A DNA stretch of 64,000 nt, taken from Pseudomonas sp. Bout1 (lineage in GTDB: Bacteria; Pseudomonadota; Gammaproteobacteria; Pseudomonadales; Pseudomonadaceae). Position 1 is the stretch's first letter. Each line of letters starts with the position of its first letter. Below are positions 7,039 through 15,770 of the stretch, piece by piece. Where the stretch lies: contig NZ_JAVIWK010000001.1 of NCBI RefSeq assembly GCF_034314165.1, forward strand, positions 1,875,001 through 1,939,000. Direction: 5' to 3'. The position numbers were made by a program, and so were the translations under genes. The notes below the pieces were generated by a model that did not search any database, had not been told where the DNA came from, and saw only the letters and a program-made list of their open reading frames with translations.

Positions 7039-9747
7039 TCACACCGTGATCGCGATTGGCTGCGTGCCGCTCGCCAATAGCCGTTTGATTTCCGGCACAC
7101 AGGAGCCGCATTGCGTGCCGCAACCCAGTTCCTGCTTCAGCCCATTCAGGTCCAGGCCCCGGGCAATGCCGGCGCACACCGCGCTTTCGCTGACGTTCTT
7201 GCAGTTGCACAACGTCTTGTTACTGGTCGAACCGCCCCCCGGCGGCGCACTCAATGGCGCCAGCAGCCAGCGGCGCAGTTGGTCATCGGTGCGACCTTCC
7301 AGCCACAAGCTTTGCAACCATTGGCGGGCCAGGGTTTCGCCAGCCAGTCGGATCGCGGTAATACGGCCCTTTTCAATTTTTACCCGCTTGCCAATGGAGC
7401 GTCGCGGATCGTCATAAGCCATGACCGGACCGTCATTGAGGCCCAGCAACTGGTCAATTTGCTTAAGCAGCTCAAGCGCGGGAGCCTCGTGATGCGCCGC
7501 ACGAATCAGCAGGGCGGGCCGCTCACGCCCGGTCAGGCTCAGGCTGACGTAGGCAAAGCCCTCACACAGCGGTCGCAAGGCTTCAAAGTGTTGCTGCACA
7601 TCGCCTTCAATCAGCGCAAACAAATGCCAGGGCAATTGCACCGGCTCCAGCCGCACGCCGCTGTGTTTGAGTTCCGGCTGCTTGGACAGCGGGTCGAACG
7701 CCGGTTGGGTGAGTGCATTCACGCCGCCTTTGAGAAAGCGGTCACCCCAATGCATCGGCAGGAATGCCTGGCCGGGACGTACGCTTTCATCGCTGCCGAC
7801 GGCGACAATCACACTGCCGCGCCGGCTTTTCAGGCTGATCAGGTCGCCTTCCTTCAAACGATGCCGGCGCAGTTCATCCGGGTGCAAACTGAGCAGTGCT
7901 TCACTGACATGCCCAAACAGCTGCGCAGCAGTGCCGGTGCGGCTCATGCCATGCCATTGGTCCCGCAGGCGGCCGGTGATTAGGGTGAGTGGGAAACGCG
8001 CATCACGCTGCTCCTTGGCGGCGCGATAAGGGTCGGCCACAAAGTGCGCGCGGCCAGTCTCGGTAGGAAACACTCCGTCGGTGTACAGGCGGGGGGTGCC
8101 ATTCACTGCATTGGTCGGAAATGGCCATTGCTGTGGGCCGATCCGGTCCAGCAGGGCGTGGCTGATACCCGACAGGTCCAGGTCGCGCCCACGGGTCAGC
8201 AGTTTGTATTCATCAAAGATCTGCGCCGGTTGCTTAAAGTCAAAAAGACCCGGTTTTCCGGGACAAAGGCGTTGCTCCAGGCGCTGGGCAAAATCCACGG
8301 TAATTGCCCAGTCCGGCCGCGCTTCCCCAGGTGGGACGATGGCCTGTCGAACATGGGAAATGCGCCGTTCAGAGTTGGTGACCGTGCCTTCTTTCTCGCC
8401 CCAGCTCGCCGCCGGTAACAACAGATCGGCGAAACGCGCAGTTTCGGTTGTACGAAAAGCCTCCTGTAGCACCACGAACGGACATGCCTCCAGGGCAAGG
8501 CGCACGGTGTTCTGGTCGGGCAGGGATTGGGCCGGGTTGGTGCAGGCGATCCACAGGGCCTTGATCTTGCCCGCCTGCATCTGTTCAAACAATTCGATGG
8601 CGGTCAGCCCGGTGTTGGCCGGCAGTTGTTCAACCCCCCAATAGGCGGCCACTTGCGCCCGATGTTCAGGGTTGGCGGCCTCACGATGCCCAGGCAGCAG
8701 GTTCGACAAACTGCCGGTTTCCCGCCCACCCATGGCATTCGGCTGACCCGTCAGGGAGAACGGTCCGCAGCCGGCGCGGCCAATGGTGCCAGTCGCCAGG
8801 TGCAGGTTGATCAAGGCGCTGTTCTTCGCGCTGCCTGCGGTGGACTGGTTAAGTCCCATGCACCACAACGACAGGAAGCTCGCCGAGGTGCCGACCCATT
8901 CCGCGCACAGCCGCAGTTGCTCGACACTGATCCCGCACAACTGCGTGACCATTTGCGGTGTGTAGTCGTGAACCAGGCGTTTCAGCTCTGCCAGGCCGTC
9001 GGTGTGGGCCTGGATAAACGCGCGATCAATCCAGTCTTCCCACAGCAACAGGTGCAAGATCCCATGGAACAACGCGACATCTGTACCCGGAAAAATCGCC
9101 AAGTGCAGGTCCGCCAGGTCGCAAGTGTCGGTGCGCCGGGGGTCAATTACCATCACCTTCATCTGTGGTCGACGGGCTTTGGCTTCCTCCAGGCGCCGGA
9201 ACAATACCGGATGGGCGTAGGCCATGTTGCTGCCGACGATCATCACGCAGTCACTCGACTCCAGGTCTTCATAGCTGCACGGCGGCGCGTCGGCCCCCAG
9301 GCTGCGTTTGTAGCCAACCACCGCCGAAGACATGCACAGCCGCGAGTTGCTATCGATGTTATTGGTGCCCACCAGCGCCCGCGCCAGTTTGTTGAAACTG
9401 TAGTAATCCTCCGTCAGCAACTGCCCGGAGATATAAAACGCCACGCTGTCCGGCCCATGTTCGGCGATGGTCTGGGCAAACACGTTGGCCGCGTGCTCCA
9501 GCGCGGTGTCCCAGTCGGTGCGGGTGCGGGCCAGGCCCTTGCCCAGCCGCAGTTCCGGGTACAACGCGCGGGCCGTGAGGTCGCCGGTCAGGTGCAGGCT
9601 GGCGCCCTTGCTGCACAGCTTGCCGAAGTTCGCCGGGTGACTCGGGTCGCCACTGACGCCGAGGATCTGCGAGCCATCATGCTCGATCAGCACGCCGCAA
9701 CCGACCCCGCAGTAGCAGCAGGTAGACGCGGTGGTCTGGCGGTTCAT
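7039..9747 (-). CDS. nasA: assimilatory nitrate reductase, catalytic subunit, with C-terminal 2Fe-2S domain
   Basis: A 902-residue cytosolic molybdoenzyme reducing nitrate to nitrite. The N-terminal 4Fe-4S site is CCYCGVGC near residues 10-17 with Cys near 46 (LCSKG). Bis-MGD-binding segments follow (SRLCMSSAVVGYKRSLG, GQPNAMGGRETG) and the molybdopterin-dinucleotide-binding domain with TGRLRDQWHGMSRTG near 592. The last 60 residues are a BFD-like 2Fe-2S domain (CNCKNVSESAV ... CGTQCGSCVPEI), an extra electron entry point. No twin-arginine signal is present, as expected of a cytosolic assimilatory enzyme. The ATG at 9747 shares its A with the nirD stop (TGATG). No separate NasB-type electron-transfer subunit gene is in the window. 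Confidence 0.95.
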   Translation of the reverse strand: MNRQTTASTCCYCGVGCGVLIEHDGSQILGVSGDPSHPANFGKLCSKGASLHLTGDLTARALYPELRLGKGLARTRTDWDTALEHAANVFAQTIAEHGPDSVAFYISGQLLTEDYYSFNKLARALVGTNNIDSNSRLCMSSAVVGYKRSLGADAPPCSYEDLESSDCVMIVGSNMAYAHPVLFRRLEEAKARRPQMKVMVIDPRRTDTCDLADLHLAIFPGTDVALFHGILHLLLWEDWIDRAFIQAHTDGLAELKRLVHDYTPQMVTQLCGISVEQLRLCAEWVGTSASFLSLWCMGLNQSTAGSAKNSALINLHLATGTIGRAGCGPFSLTGQPNAMGGRETGSLSNLLPGHREAANPEHRAQVAAYWGVEQLPANTGLTAIELFEQMQAGKIKALWIACTNPAQSLPDQNTVRLALEACPFVVLQEAFRTTETARFADLLLPAASWGEKEGTVTNSERRISHVRQAIVPPGEARPDWAITVDFAQRLEQRLCPGKPGLFDFKQPAQIFDEYKLLTRGRDLDLSGISHALLDRIGPQQWPFPTNAVNGTPRLYTDGVFPTETGRAHFVADPYRAAKEQRDARFPLTLITGRLRDQWHGMSRTGTAAQLFGHVSEALLSLHPDELRRHRLKEGDLISLKSRRGSVIVAVGSDESVRPGQAFLPMHWGDRFLKGGVNALTQPAFDPLSKQPELKHSGVRLEPVQLPWHLFALIEGDVQQHFEALRPLCEGFAYVSLSLTGRERPALLIRAAHHEAPALELLKQIDQLLGLNDGPVMAYDDPRRSIGKRVKIEKGRITAIRLAGETLARQWLQSLWLEGRTDDQLRRWLLAPLSAPPGGGSTSNKTLCNCKNVSESAVCAGIARGLDLNGLKQELGCGTQCGSCVPEIKRLLASGTQPIAITV

Positions 9748-10064
9748 CAACCGGCGTCCCGCAGCGCCAACATCACCCGGCCGTTCTCCACGCGGGCCGG
9801 GTGGTGATGGGCGCAGCCGACGTCCGGCGCCTGGGCTTCACCGGATTCCAGGTCGATCTGCCAGTTGTGCAGCGGGCAGGCCACGCGTTTGCCGTAGATC
9901 AAGCCTTGGGACAGCGGGCCACCCTTGTGCGGGCAGCGGTCGTCGAGGGCGAACACTTCGTCGTCACTGGTACGGAAAATCGCAATATCGCCTTTTGGCC
10001 CGGTGATGATGCGCGAGCCCAGGGTGTTGATCTCTTCGAGGGCGCAGATATCCAGCCAGTTCAT
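9747..10064 (-). CDS. nirD: nitrite reductase (NADH) small subunit
   Basis: A 105-residue Rieske-like small subunit of the cytosolic NADH nitrite reductase. The Rieske ligand pairs CPH (DRCPHKGGPL, near residues 43-52) and CPLH (VACPLHNWQ, near 63-71) are both kept, so it may hold a 2Fe-2S cluster; some enterobacterial NirD proteins have lost these residues. The frame is open further upstream, but the ATG at 10064 overlaps the nirB stop by four bases (ATGA), the expected coupled start. Its stop in turn overlaps the nasA start, so nirB, nirD and nasA are tightly linked in one transcript. Confidence 0.94.
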   Translation of the reverse strand: MNWLDICALEEINTLGSRIITGPKGDIAIFRTSDDEVFALDDRCPHKGGPLSQGLIYGKRVACPLHNWQIDLESGEAQAPDVGCAHHHPARVENGRVMLALRDAG

Positions 10065-12514
10065 GCCGGCACCTCCAGCAGTTTGACGGGAATGGTGTCG
10101 AATTCCTTTTTCAGCAGCGGTTGTTCCAGGCGTTCTTTCCACGGGTCCTGTTCGAACGACAGGGAGAATTGCAGGCGTTCATTCAGCGCCTGGCGCCGTG
10201 CCGGGTCTTCCAGTACGGCTTTCTTGATGTGCTCCATGCCCACCCGTTGCAAGTAATGCACGGTGCGCTCCAGGTAGAAGGCTTCTTCCCGGTACAGCTG
10301 TAGGAACGCGCCGTTGTATTCGCGCACTTCTTCAGCGGTTTTCAACTTCACGAAAAACTCGGCGACCTCGGTCTTGATCCCGCCGTTACCGCCGATGTAC
10401 ATCTCCCAGCCGGAATCGACGCCGATAATTCCCACGTCCTTGATCCCTGCTTCCGAGCAGTTACGCGGGCAACCGGACACCGCCAGCTTGACCTTGTGCG
10501 GCGACCACATATTGAACAAGTCATGCTCCAGCTCGATCCCCAGTTGCGTGGAATTTTGCGTCCCAAAGCGGCAGAACTCGCTGCCGACGCAGGTCTTCAC
10601 GGTGCGGATGGATTTGCCGTAGGCATGCCCGGACGGCATATCGAGGTCTTTCCATACGCCGGGCAAGTCCTGCTTCTTGATACCCAGCAAGTCGATGCGC
10701 TGCCCGCCGGTGACTTTGACCATCGGCACGTTGTACTTGTCGGCCACATCGGCGATGCGCCGCAGCTCCGACGGATTGGTCACACCGCCCCACATCCTCG
10801 GGACTACCGAGTAGGTGCCGTCTTTCTGAATATTGGCGTGAGCCCGTTCGTTGATCAGGCGCGATTGCGGGTCGTCTTTTGCCTCCCCGGGCCAGGTGGA
10901 AATCAGGTAGTAATTCAGCGCTGGGCGGCAGGTGGCGCAGCCGTTCGGGGTGCGCCAGTTCAGGTAACTCATGGTGCCGGCGATGGTCAGCAGGTGCTGA
11001 TCGCGGATGGCCTGGCGGATCTGCCCGTGGTTGAGATCGCTGCAGCCGCAGATGGCTTTTTCGCTTTTCGGTTTGACGTCTGCTGCGCCGCCCACGGTGT
11101 TGATCAGGATCTGTTCCACCAACCCGGCGCACGAGCCACAGGAACTGGCGGCCTTGGTGTGCTTCTTCACGTCGTCGACGCTGAACAGCCCGTGTTCCTG
11201 AATCGCCTTGACGATGGTGCCTTTGCACACGCCGTTGCAGCCGCAGACTTCGGCGGTGTCAGCCATGCTCATGGCTTTGTCCTGGCCCTGATGGCCTACG
11301 TCGCCGATGGCGTTTTCACCGAACATCAGGTGGTCGCGGATCTCGCCGATCGCGTGGTTCTCACGGATCTGCCGGAAATACCAACCGCCATCAGCGGTGT
11401 CGCCGTACAGGCAGGCGCCGACGAGGATGTCGTCCTTGATCACCAGCTTTTTGTAGACGCCACCAATCGGGTCGGACAGGGTGATGGTCTCGGTGCCTTC
11501 GCCGCCCATGAAGTCCCCGGCGGAGAACAGGTCGATGCCGGTGACTTTCAATTTGGTCGAGGTCACCGAGCCCTGGTAGCGTGCGAAGCCTAGCTGCGCC
11601 AGGTGATTGGCGCAGACCTTGGCCTGTTCGAACAGCGGCGCGACCAGGCCGTAGGCGATCCCGCGATGGCTGGCGCATTCGCCGATGGCATAGATGCGCG
11701 GGTCATAGGTTTGCAGGGTGTCGTTGACCAGAATCCCACGGTTGCACGGGATGCCGGATTTTTCTGCGAGTTCGGTGTTGGGGCGGATACCGGCGGCCAT
11801 CACCACCAGGTCTGCCGGGATCACATCGCCATTTTTGAATTGCACCGAACCCACGCGGCCATTGCCCGCGTCATGCAGCGCCTGGGTTTGTTCCTGCAGG
11901 CGGAACAACAGGCCACGGCTCTCCAGTTCGGTTTGCAGCAGTTGGCCGCTGGTCTTGTCCAGTTGTCGCTCCAACAGCCACTCGCCGATATGCACCACGG
12001 TCACGTGCATGCCGCGCAGCATCAGGCCGTTGGCGGCCTCCAGGCCCAGCAGGCCACCGCCGATCACCACGGCGTGCTTGTGGGTCTTGGCGGTGTCGAT
12101 CATGGCCTGGGTGTCGGCGATGTCGCGGTAGCCGATCACACCCTGCAACGTATTGCCGGGGATTGGCAGGATAAACGGCGTAGAGCCGGTGGCGATCAGC
12201 AGGCGATCGTATTCGGCCTCGCTGCCGTCTTCGGCGATGACTTTGCGTTTTACCCGGTCGATCTGCACCACTTTGCGGTTGAGCAACAGCTTGATGTGGT
12301 TGTCGAGGTACCAGCTCAAATCGTTGAGCACGATCTCTTCGAAGGTCTGTTCACCGGCCAGCACCGGCGACAGCAGAATGCGGTTGTAGTTGGTGTGGGG
12401 CTCGGCGCCGAAGACGGTGATGTCGTACAGGTCGCTGCTCAGTTTGAGCAATTCTTCAAGGGTGCGAACCCCGGCCATGCCGTTGCCGATCATCACCAGT
12501 TTGAGTTTCTTCAT
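10061..12514 (-). CDS. nirB: nitrite reductase (NADH) large subunit
   Basis: An 817-residue cytosolic sirohaem enzyme reducing nitrite to ammonium with NADH. Order of domains: FAD/NAD(P) disulfide-reductase-type module (MIGNGMAGVRTLEEL at the start; GGGLLGLEAANGL near 150), one or two BFD-like 2Fe-2S domains (CGCNGVCKGTIV with CGSCAGLVEQI, then ICGCSDLNHGQI and CATCRPAL), a ferredoxin-like half and the sirohaem/4Fe-4S site with CVGSEFCRFGTQ and CPRNCSEAG (C-X5-C and C-X3-C). The ATG at 12514 (MKKLKLVMIG) is preferred over an upstream in-frame start because it fits homologues. It is first gene of nirB-nirD-nasA-cobA, behind a sigma-54 promoter and an antitermination leader. Confidence 0.95.
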   Translation of the reverse strand: MKKLKLVMIGNGMAGVRTLEELLKLSSDLYDITVFGAEPHTNYNRILLSPVLAGEQTFEEIVLNDLSWYLDNHIKLLLNRKVVQIDRVKRKVIAEDGSEAEYDRLLIATGSTPFILPIPGNTLQGVIGYRDIADTQAMIDTAKTHKHAVVIGGGLLGLEAANGLMLRGMHVTVVHIGEWLLERQLDKTSGQLLQTELESRGLLFRLQEQTQALHDAGNGRVGSVQFKNGDVIPADLVVMAAGIRPNTELAEKSGIPCNRGILVNDTLQTYDPRIYAIGECASHRGIAYGLVAPLFEQAKVCANHLAQLGFARYQGSVTSTKLKVTGIDLFSAGDFMGGEGTETITLSDPIGGVYKKLVIKDDILVGACLYGDTADGGWYFRQIRENHAIGEIRDHLMFGENAIGDVGHQGQDKAMSMADTAEVCGCNGVCKGTIVKAIQEHGLFSVDDVKKHTKAASSCGSCAGLVEQILINTVGGAADVKPKSEKAICGCSDLNHGQIRQAIRDQHLLTIAGTMSYLNWRTPNGCATCRPALNYYLISTWPGEAKDDPQSRLINERAHANIQKDGTYSVVPRMWGGVTNPSELRRIADVADKYNVPMVKVTGGQRIDLLGIKKQDLPGVWKDLDMPSGHAYGKSIRTVKTCVGSEFCRFGTQNSTQLGIELEHDLFNMWSPHKVKLAVSGCPRNCSEAGIKDVGIIGVDSGWEMYIGGNGGIKTEVAEFFVKLKTAEEVREYNGAFLQLYREEAFYLERTVHYLQRVGMEHIKKAVLEDPARRQALNERLQFSLSFEQDPWKERLEQPLLKKEFDTIPVKLLEVPA

Positions 12515-12551
12515 GTCGTTCTCCGCAATGGCTCGACAAATCGTGCGCAAC

Positions 12552-12590
12552 AAAAAAAGGCGTCCCCGCTAGGTAAGTAGCGAGGACGCC
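12552..12590 (-). terminator. leader terminator of the nirB operon
   Basis: On the minus strand GGCGTCC-TCGCTA pairs with TAGCG-GGGACGCC across a CTTACC loop, followed by seven T, only 38 bases before nirB. A strong terminator in front of the first gene means transcription must be rescued by antitermination; its 5' arm overlaps the second hexaloop hairpin (12584-12597). Confidence 0.9.
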
Positions 12591-12640
12591 TTTGTCCTGG
12601 TCCCGTTCTCTCGGGAAGCTCGACCTTCGACGTTGAAGGT
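12584..12640 (-). promoter_or_regulatory. NasT (ANTAR) binding hairpins in the nirB leader
   Basis: Read on the minus strand, three hairpins each close a six-base loop with A first and G fourth, the ANTAR-protein recognition pattern: ACCTTC-AACGTC-GAAGGT (12640-12623), TCCCG-AGAGAA-CGGGA (12616-12601) and GGAC-AAAGGC-GTCC (12597-12584). The last shares bases with the 5' arm of the terminator, so holding hairpins 2 and 3 would block termination. The ANTAR protein NasT is encoded at 16634-17209. Confidence 0.82.
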
Positions 12641-12670
12641 GCGGCTATATGTGTGTTGATGGGAAAGCTA

Positions 12671-12687
12671 ATGCAGTGGTTGTGCCA
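12671..12687 (-). promoter_or_regulatory. sigma-54 (-24/-12) promoter of nirB-nirD-nasA-cobA
   Basis: Minus-strand TGGCACAACCACTGCAT has GG and GC separated by exactly ten bases and differs from the TGGCAC-N5-TTGCA consensus by one base. Predicted transcription start is near 12661, upstream of the leader hairpins. Nitrogen control through NtrC and RpoN is the usual partner of such promoters. Confidence 0.85.
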
Positions 12688-12746
12688 AGTGCCGATTTGG
12701 CTGGATGTGTTCAGTCTGGCGTCAATGTATCGAGAGAATTCGCCTC

Positions 12747-14417
12747 TTAGTGGTGCAGCATCCAGTACAGCAGCACCAAATTGATCAGCAGCGACAGCAC
12801 GGCTAACGTTTGCCAGACCTTCAGCGGTTCGCGCTCCAGCAGCGGTTTTGGCCGCTGGCTCAATTCGCGGCGGTCTGCCTGCTCCAGTACCAGCAACCAT
12901 TCCTCGGCCGTTTCGTAGCGTTGCTCGGGTTGGGCGGCAACTGCGCGCTCCAGGCTCTGTTGCAGCCAGTCGGGCAGGTCGGGACGGTAACGGCTGGCGC
13001 TGACTGGCGTGGCGAACCTGGGCCGTTGAAAGGCTTCGATTTCGCCGTAGGGATAATGCCCGGTGAGCAGGTAATACAAGGTCACGCCGACGGCATACAA
13101 ATCCTGTTGCGGGGTAGGGCGCTCGCCATTGAAGGCTTCCGGAGCGATAAAGCTCGGCGTGCCGGGTAACAGATGCGCGCGATCCTCGGAGAGCCCGGGG
13201 CAGTAAGCCAGGCCGAAGTCCAGCACGCGCAATTCGCCATCGTCGCCCAGCAGCAGGTTTTCGGGCTTGATGTCGCGGTGCAGGATCTGCCGCCGGTGCA
13301 GCAACCCGACCGCGCGCAACAGACGCTCGGCCAGAGATTGCCACTGCGCCAGCGGCAATGGGCCCTGGTGCTTGAACAGTGCGGCCAAGGTTTGCCCAGA
13401 ATATTCGCGCATCACGTAGTACAAATGCTGACGACCACTGGCTGGATGGACTTCAGGAAACGCCCGGCCGGCGACCCGGCGCAGGAACCACTCCTCCGAC
13501 AGCAGCGCCTGGGCGGCGAACACGTCATCGTCGTGGCTGACCGGCAAGGTCTTCAACAACCAAGCCTGTTGCTGGGCGTCTCGTACTCGGTAAAGCAGGG
13601 ATTGGCGACTTTGCCCCAACGTTGCTTCCACCTGCCAGCCTTCAAAGCGTTGGCCGGCTTTCAGGGGCGGCGGCAGTGGCCATTGCTGCAACTGCACCAG
13701 TGCATCGCCGAGGGTGGCGGCGCCGAGTTGGTCGACACGCACCAGCAGGGCGCTGGCGTTGTCCTGGCTGCCCGCCAGGTGCGCGGCGCTGACCAGTGTG
13801 TTTACGGCAAGGTCCAGGTTCGACTGTTCCCGCAGGACCGCGCCAATGGCGTGATCGCCCAATGTCGCCCACACACCGTCACTGAGCATTAAAAAACATT
13901 CACCGGCACGCAACTCGCCGTCGAGGAAGTCCAGCACGAGATGTTGATCGAGCCCCATGGCGCGCTTGAGCACATGCTGCATGCCCGGTTGCTCCCAGAC
14001 GTGCTCTTCGCTGAGGCGTTGCAACTCACCATCGAGCCAGCGATACACCCGGCAGTCTCCCACATGGGCCAGGGTGAAACGCTGGCCGCGAAACACCAGG
14101 GCACTGAGGGTGGTCAGCAACGGCAGGCCGCCACCGTTGGCTTGCAACCAGCGATTTTGCGCCACCAACAGGCGCTCCAGCGCCTGGGCCACGCCCCAGG
14201 TTTGCGGTGTGGCGTAGTAGTCCAGGGCCAGGGCTTGCAAGGTCGAGCGTGCGGCCAGTCCACCATCGGCGCATTGGCTGACGCCGTCGGCGATGGCGCA
14301 CAGGTAACCTTTGCTGGCAGCCAGCTCCGGGGAGGGTGTGACCAGGCGTAAGGCGTCCTGGTTTTCCTGGCGGGGGCCGGTGGCGCTGGCCTGGGCGAAG
14401 CTCAGTTGCAGTGCCAT
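12747..14417 (-). CDS. fused PP2C-type phosphatase / Ser-Thr protein kinase, membrane-anchored
   Basis: A 556-residue two-domain signalling protein. Residues about 1-235 are a PP2C phosphatase (AIADGVSQCADGG, HVGDCRVYR, LMLSDGVWA, SQDNASALLV supply the metal-binding aspartates). Residues about 255-520 are a protein kinase: lysine in WLLKTL, HRDIKPENLLL catalytic loop, DFGLA, and GTPSFIAPE activation segment. The C-terminus is a single membrane helix (LAVLSLLINLVLLYWML), placing both domains on the cytosolic face. The start ATG overlaps the narK stop (TGATG), so it is co-translated with the nitrate transporter. A homologous gene sits in the same place in P. aeruginosa; its target is unknown, and NarK or the reductases are obvious candidates by context. 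Confidence 0.93.
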   Translation of the reverse strand: MALQLSFAQASATGPRQENQDALRLVTPSPELAASKGYLCAIADGVSQCADGGLAARSTLQALALDYYATPQTWGVAQALERLLVAQNRWLQANGGGLPLLTTLSALVFRGQRFTLAHVGDCRVYRWLDGELQRLSEEHVWEQPGMQHVLKRAMGLDQHLVLDFLDGELRAGECFLMLSDGVWATLGDHAIGAVLREQSNLDLAVNTLVSAAHLAGSQDNASALLVRVDQLGAATLGDALVQLQQWPLPPPLKAGQRFEGWQVEATLGQSRQSLLYRVRDAQQQAWLLKTLPVSHDDDVFAAQALLSEEWFLRRVAGRAFPEVHPASGRQHLYYVMREYSGQTLAALFKHQGPLPLAQWQSLAERLLRAVGLLHRRQILHRDIKPENLLLGDDGELRVLDFGLAYCPGLSEDRAHLLPGTPSFIAPEAFNGERPTPQQDLYAVGVTLYYLLTGHYPYGEIEAFQRPRFATPVSASRYRPDLPDWLQQSLERAVAAQPEQRYETAEEWLLVLEQADRRELSQRPKPLLEREPLKVWQTLAVLSLLINLVLLYWMLHH

Positions 14418-15628
14418 CAGACCCGCGCAGCCGTTACGGCCGCCGAGCCCCAGGTGGTTCTCCAGCGACGCTTGACGCCGTACAGGCCAAACCAGGCCAG
14501 CACGCCGAGGCTGGCGAACAACCACAGTGCCAGTTGATAGCTGCCGGTGCTCTGCTTGATCGCGCCCATGCCTGCTGCCAGGGCAAAACCGCCGATACCG
14601 CCGGCCATGCCGATCAGGCCGGTCATCACGCCGATTTCCCGATGAAAGCGCTGGGGCACCAGTTGGAAAACTGCACCGTTACCGGCACCCAAACCGAGCA
14701 TGGTGCAGACGAAAAGCGCCAGGGCGGCGTAGGAGCTTGGCAGGTTGAAACCTACTGCGGCGATGCAGACCGCGGCCACGCCGTACATGCCGAGCAGGGT
14801 ACGAATCCCGCCAAACCTGTCGGCCAGGGCGCCGCCCAGCGGACGCATCAGGCTGCCGCCGAACACGCAGGCGGCGGTGTAGTAACCGGCGGTAACCGGG
14901 CTGAGGCCGTATTGATCGTTGAAGTAGCCGGGCAGGGCGCTGGCCAGGCCGATAAAGCCGCCGAACGTCACGCTGTAGAAGAACATGAACCACCAACTGT
15001 CGCGGTCGCCCAAGGCTTTGAAGTAGTCAGCCATGGATTTGGCCTTGGGCCGTTGCGGGGCATTGCGGGCGAGCCAGGCGAAAACGATCAGCGTCAGGAT
15101 CAGCGGGATCAGTGCGAAGCCGAACACATTGCTCCAGCCAAATGCGGCGGCGAGCACCGGTGCCAGCAAGGCCGCAAACACCGTCCCCGAGTTGCCGGCG
15201 CCGGCGATGCCCATGGCCTTGCCCTGGTGTTCGGCGGGGTACCACTGGGACGCCAGGGGCAGCGCGACGGCAAACGAGGCGCCGGCCATGCCGAGGAACA
15301 TGCCTAGCAGCAGGGCTTGTTCGTAGCTGTGGATCCCCAGTTTCCAGGCACCGAAGAGGGCGCAGATGACGATCACCTGGCCAATCAGGCCGGCGGTCTT
15401 GGGAGAGAGTTTGTCGGCGAGCATGCCCATCAGGAAGCGCAGCACGGCGCCGGCCAGGATAGGGGTGGCGACCACCAGGCCGCGTTGTTGGGTGGTGAGG
15501 TGCAGGTCGGCGGCGATTTGCACCGCCAGGGGGCCTAACAAGTACCAGACCATGAAACTCAGGTCGAAATACAGGAACGCGGCGAACAGGGTCGGGGTAT
15601 GACCGGATTTCCAGAAGCTTGATTTCAT
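14417..15628 (-). CDS. narK: nitrate/nitrite transporter of the NarK/NasA (MFS) family
   Basis: A 403-residue, 12-helix major-facilitator transporter of the nitrate/nitrite porter family. Both glycine-rich nitrate signature segments are seen: GMAGASFAVALPLASQWYP with GAGNSGT in the N-half, and GLGAGNGAVFQLVP in the C-half; an arginine in LRFLMG and another in LMRPLGG match the nitrate-binding arginines of NarK. It brings nitrate across the inner membrane for NasA. The ATG at 15628, with GAGG upstream, was chosen over a GTG three bases earlier. The kinase/phosphatase gene follows with overlapping codons. Transcription depends on the sigma-54 promoter at 15819-15834 and an antitermination leader. 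Confidence 0.94.
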   Translation of the reverse strand: MKSSFWKSGHTPTLFAAFLYFDLSFMVWYLLGPLAVQIAADLHLTTQQRGLVVATPILAGAVLRFLMGMLADKLSPKTAGLIGQVIVICALFGAWKLGIHSYEQALLLGMFLGMAGASFAVALPLASQWYPAEHQGKAMGIAGAGNSGTVFAALLAPVLAAAFGWSNVFGFALIPLILTLIVFAWLARNAPQRPKAKSMADYFKALGDRDSWWFMFFYSVTFGGFIGLASALPGYFNDQYGLSPVTAGYYTAACVFGGSLMRPLGGALADRFGGIRTLLGMYGVAAVCIAAVGFNLPSSYAALALFVCTMLGLGAGNGAVFQLVPQRFHREIGVMTGLIGMAGGIGGFALAAGMGAIKQSTGSYQLALWLFASLGVLAWFGLYGVKRRWRTTWGSAAVTAARV

Positions 15629-15720
15629 CACGCACCTCAGCGGTAAGGGGACTTATGAGAAGGCCTGGTGATGGAGCGGCTGTGGCCACCCCACCGGCCC
15701 CGGGCTATGGGGCCAAAACG

Positions 15721-15770
15721 AAAAAACGCCGCCACCGGGTTTGCGAAGGGCAAACCGGGTGTGCGACGTC
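15721..15770 (-). terminator. leader terminator of narK
   Basis: Minus-strand stem built from CGTCGCACACCCGGTTTGC and GCAAACCCGGTGGCGGCG (one C-C mismatch and a bulge) with a CCTTC loop, then six T. It lies about 90 bases before narK and its 5' side overlaps the second hexaloop hairpin. Confidence 0.85.

Noticed and set aside
12747..12780. NtrC enhancer upstream of the nirB promoter (TGCACC half-site in the last codons of the kinase gene)
   Set aside because: One half-site is perfect but the partner half at the required spacing matches only about three of six bases, so it was not listed as a site.
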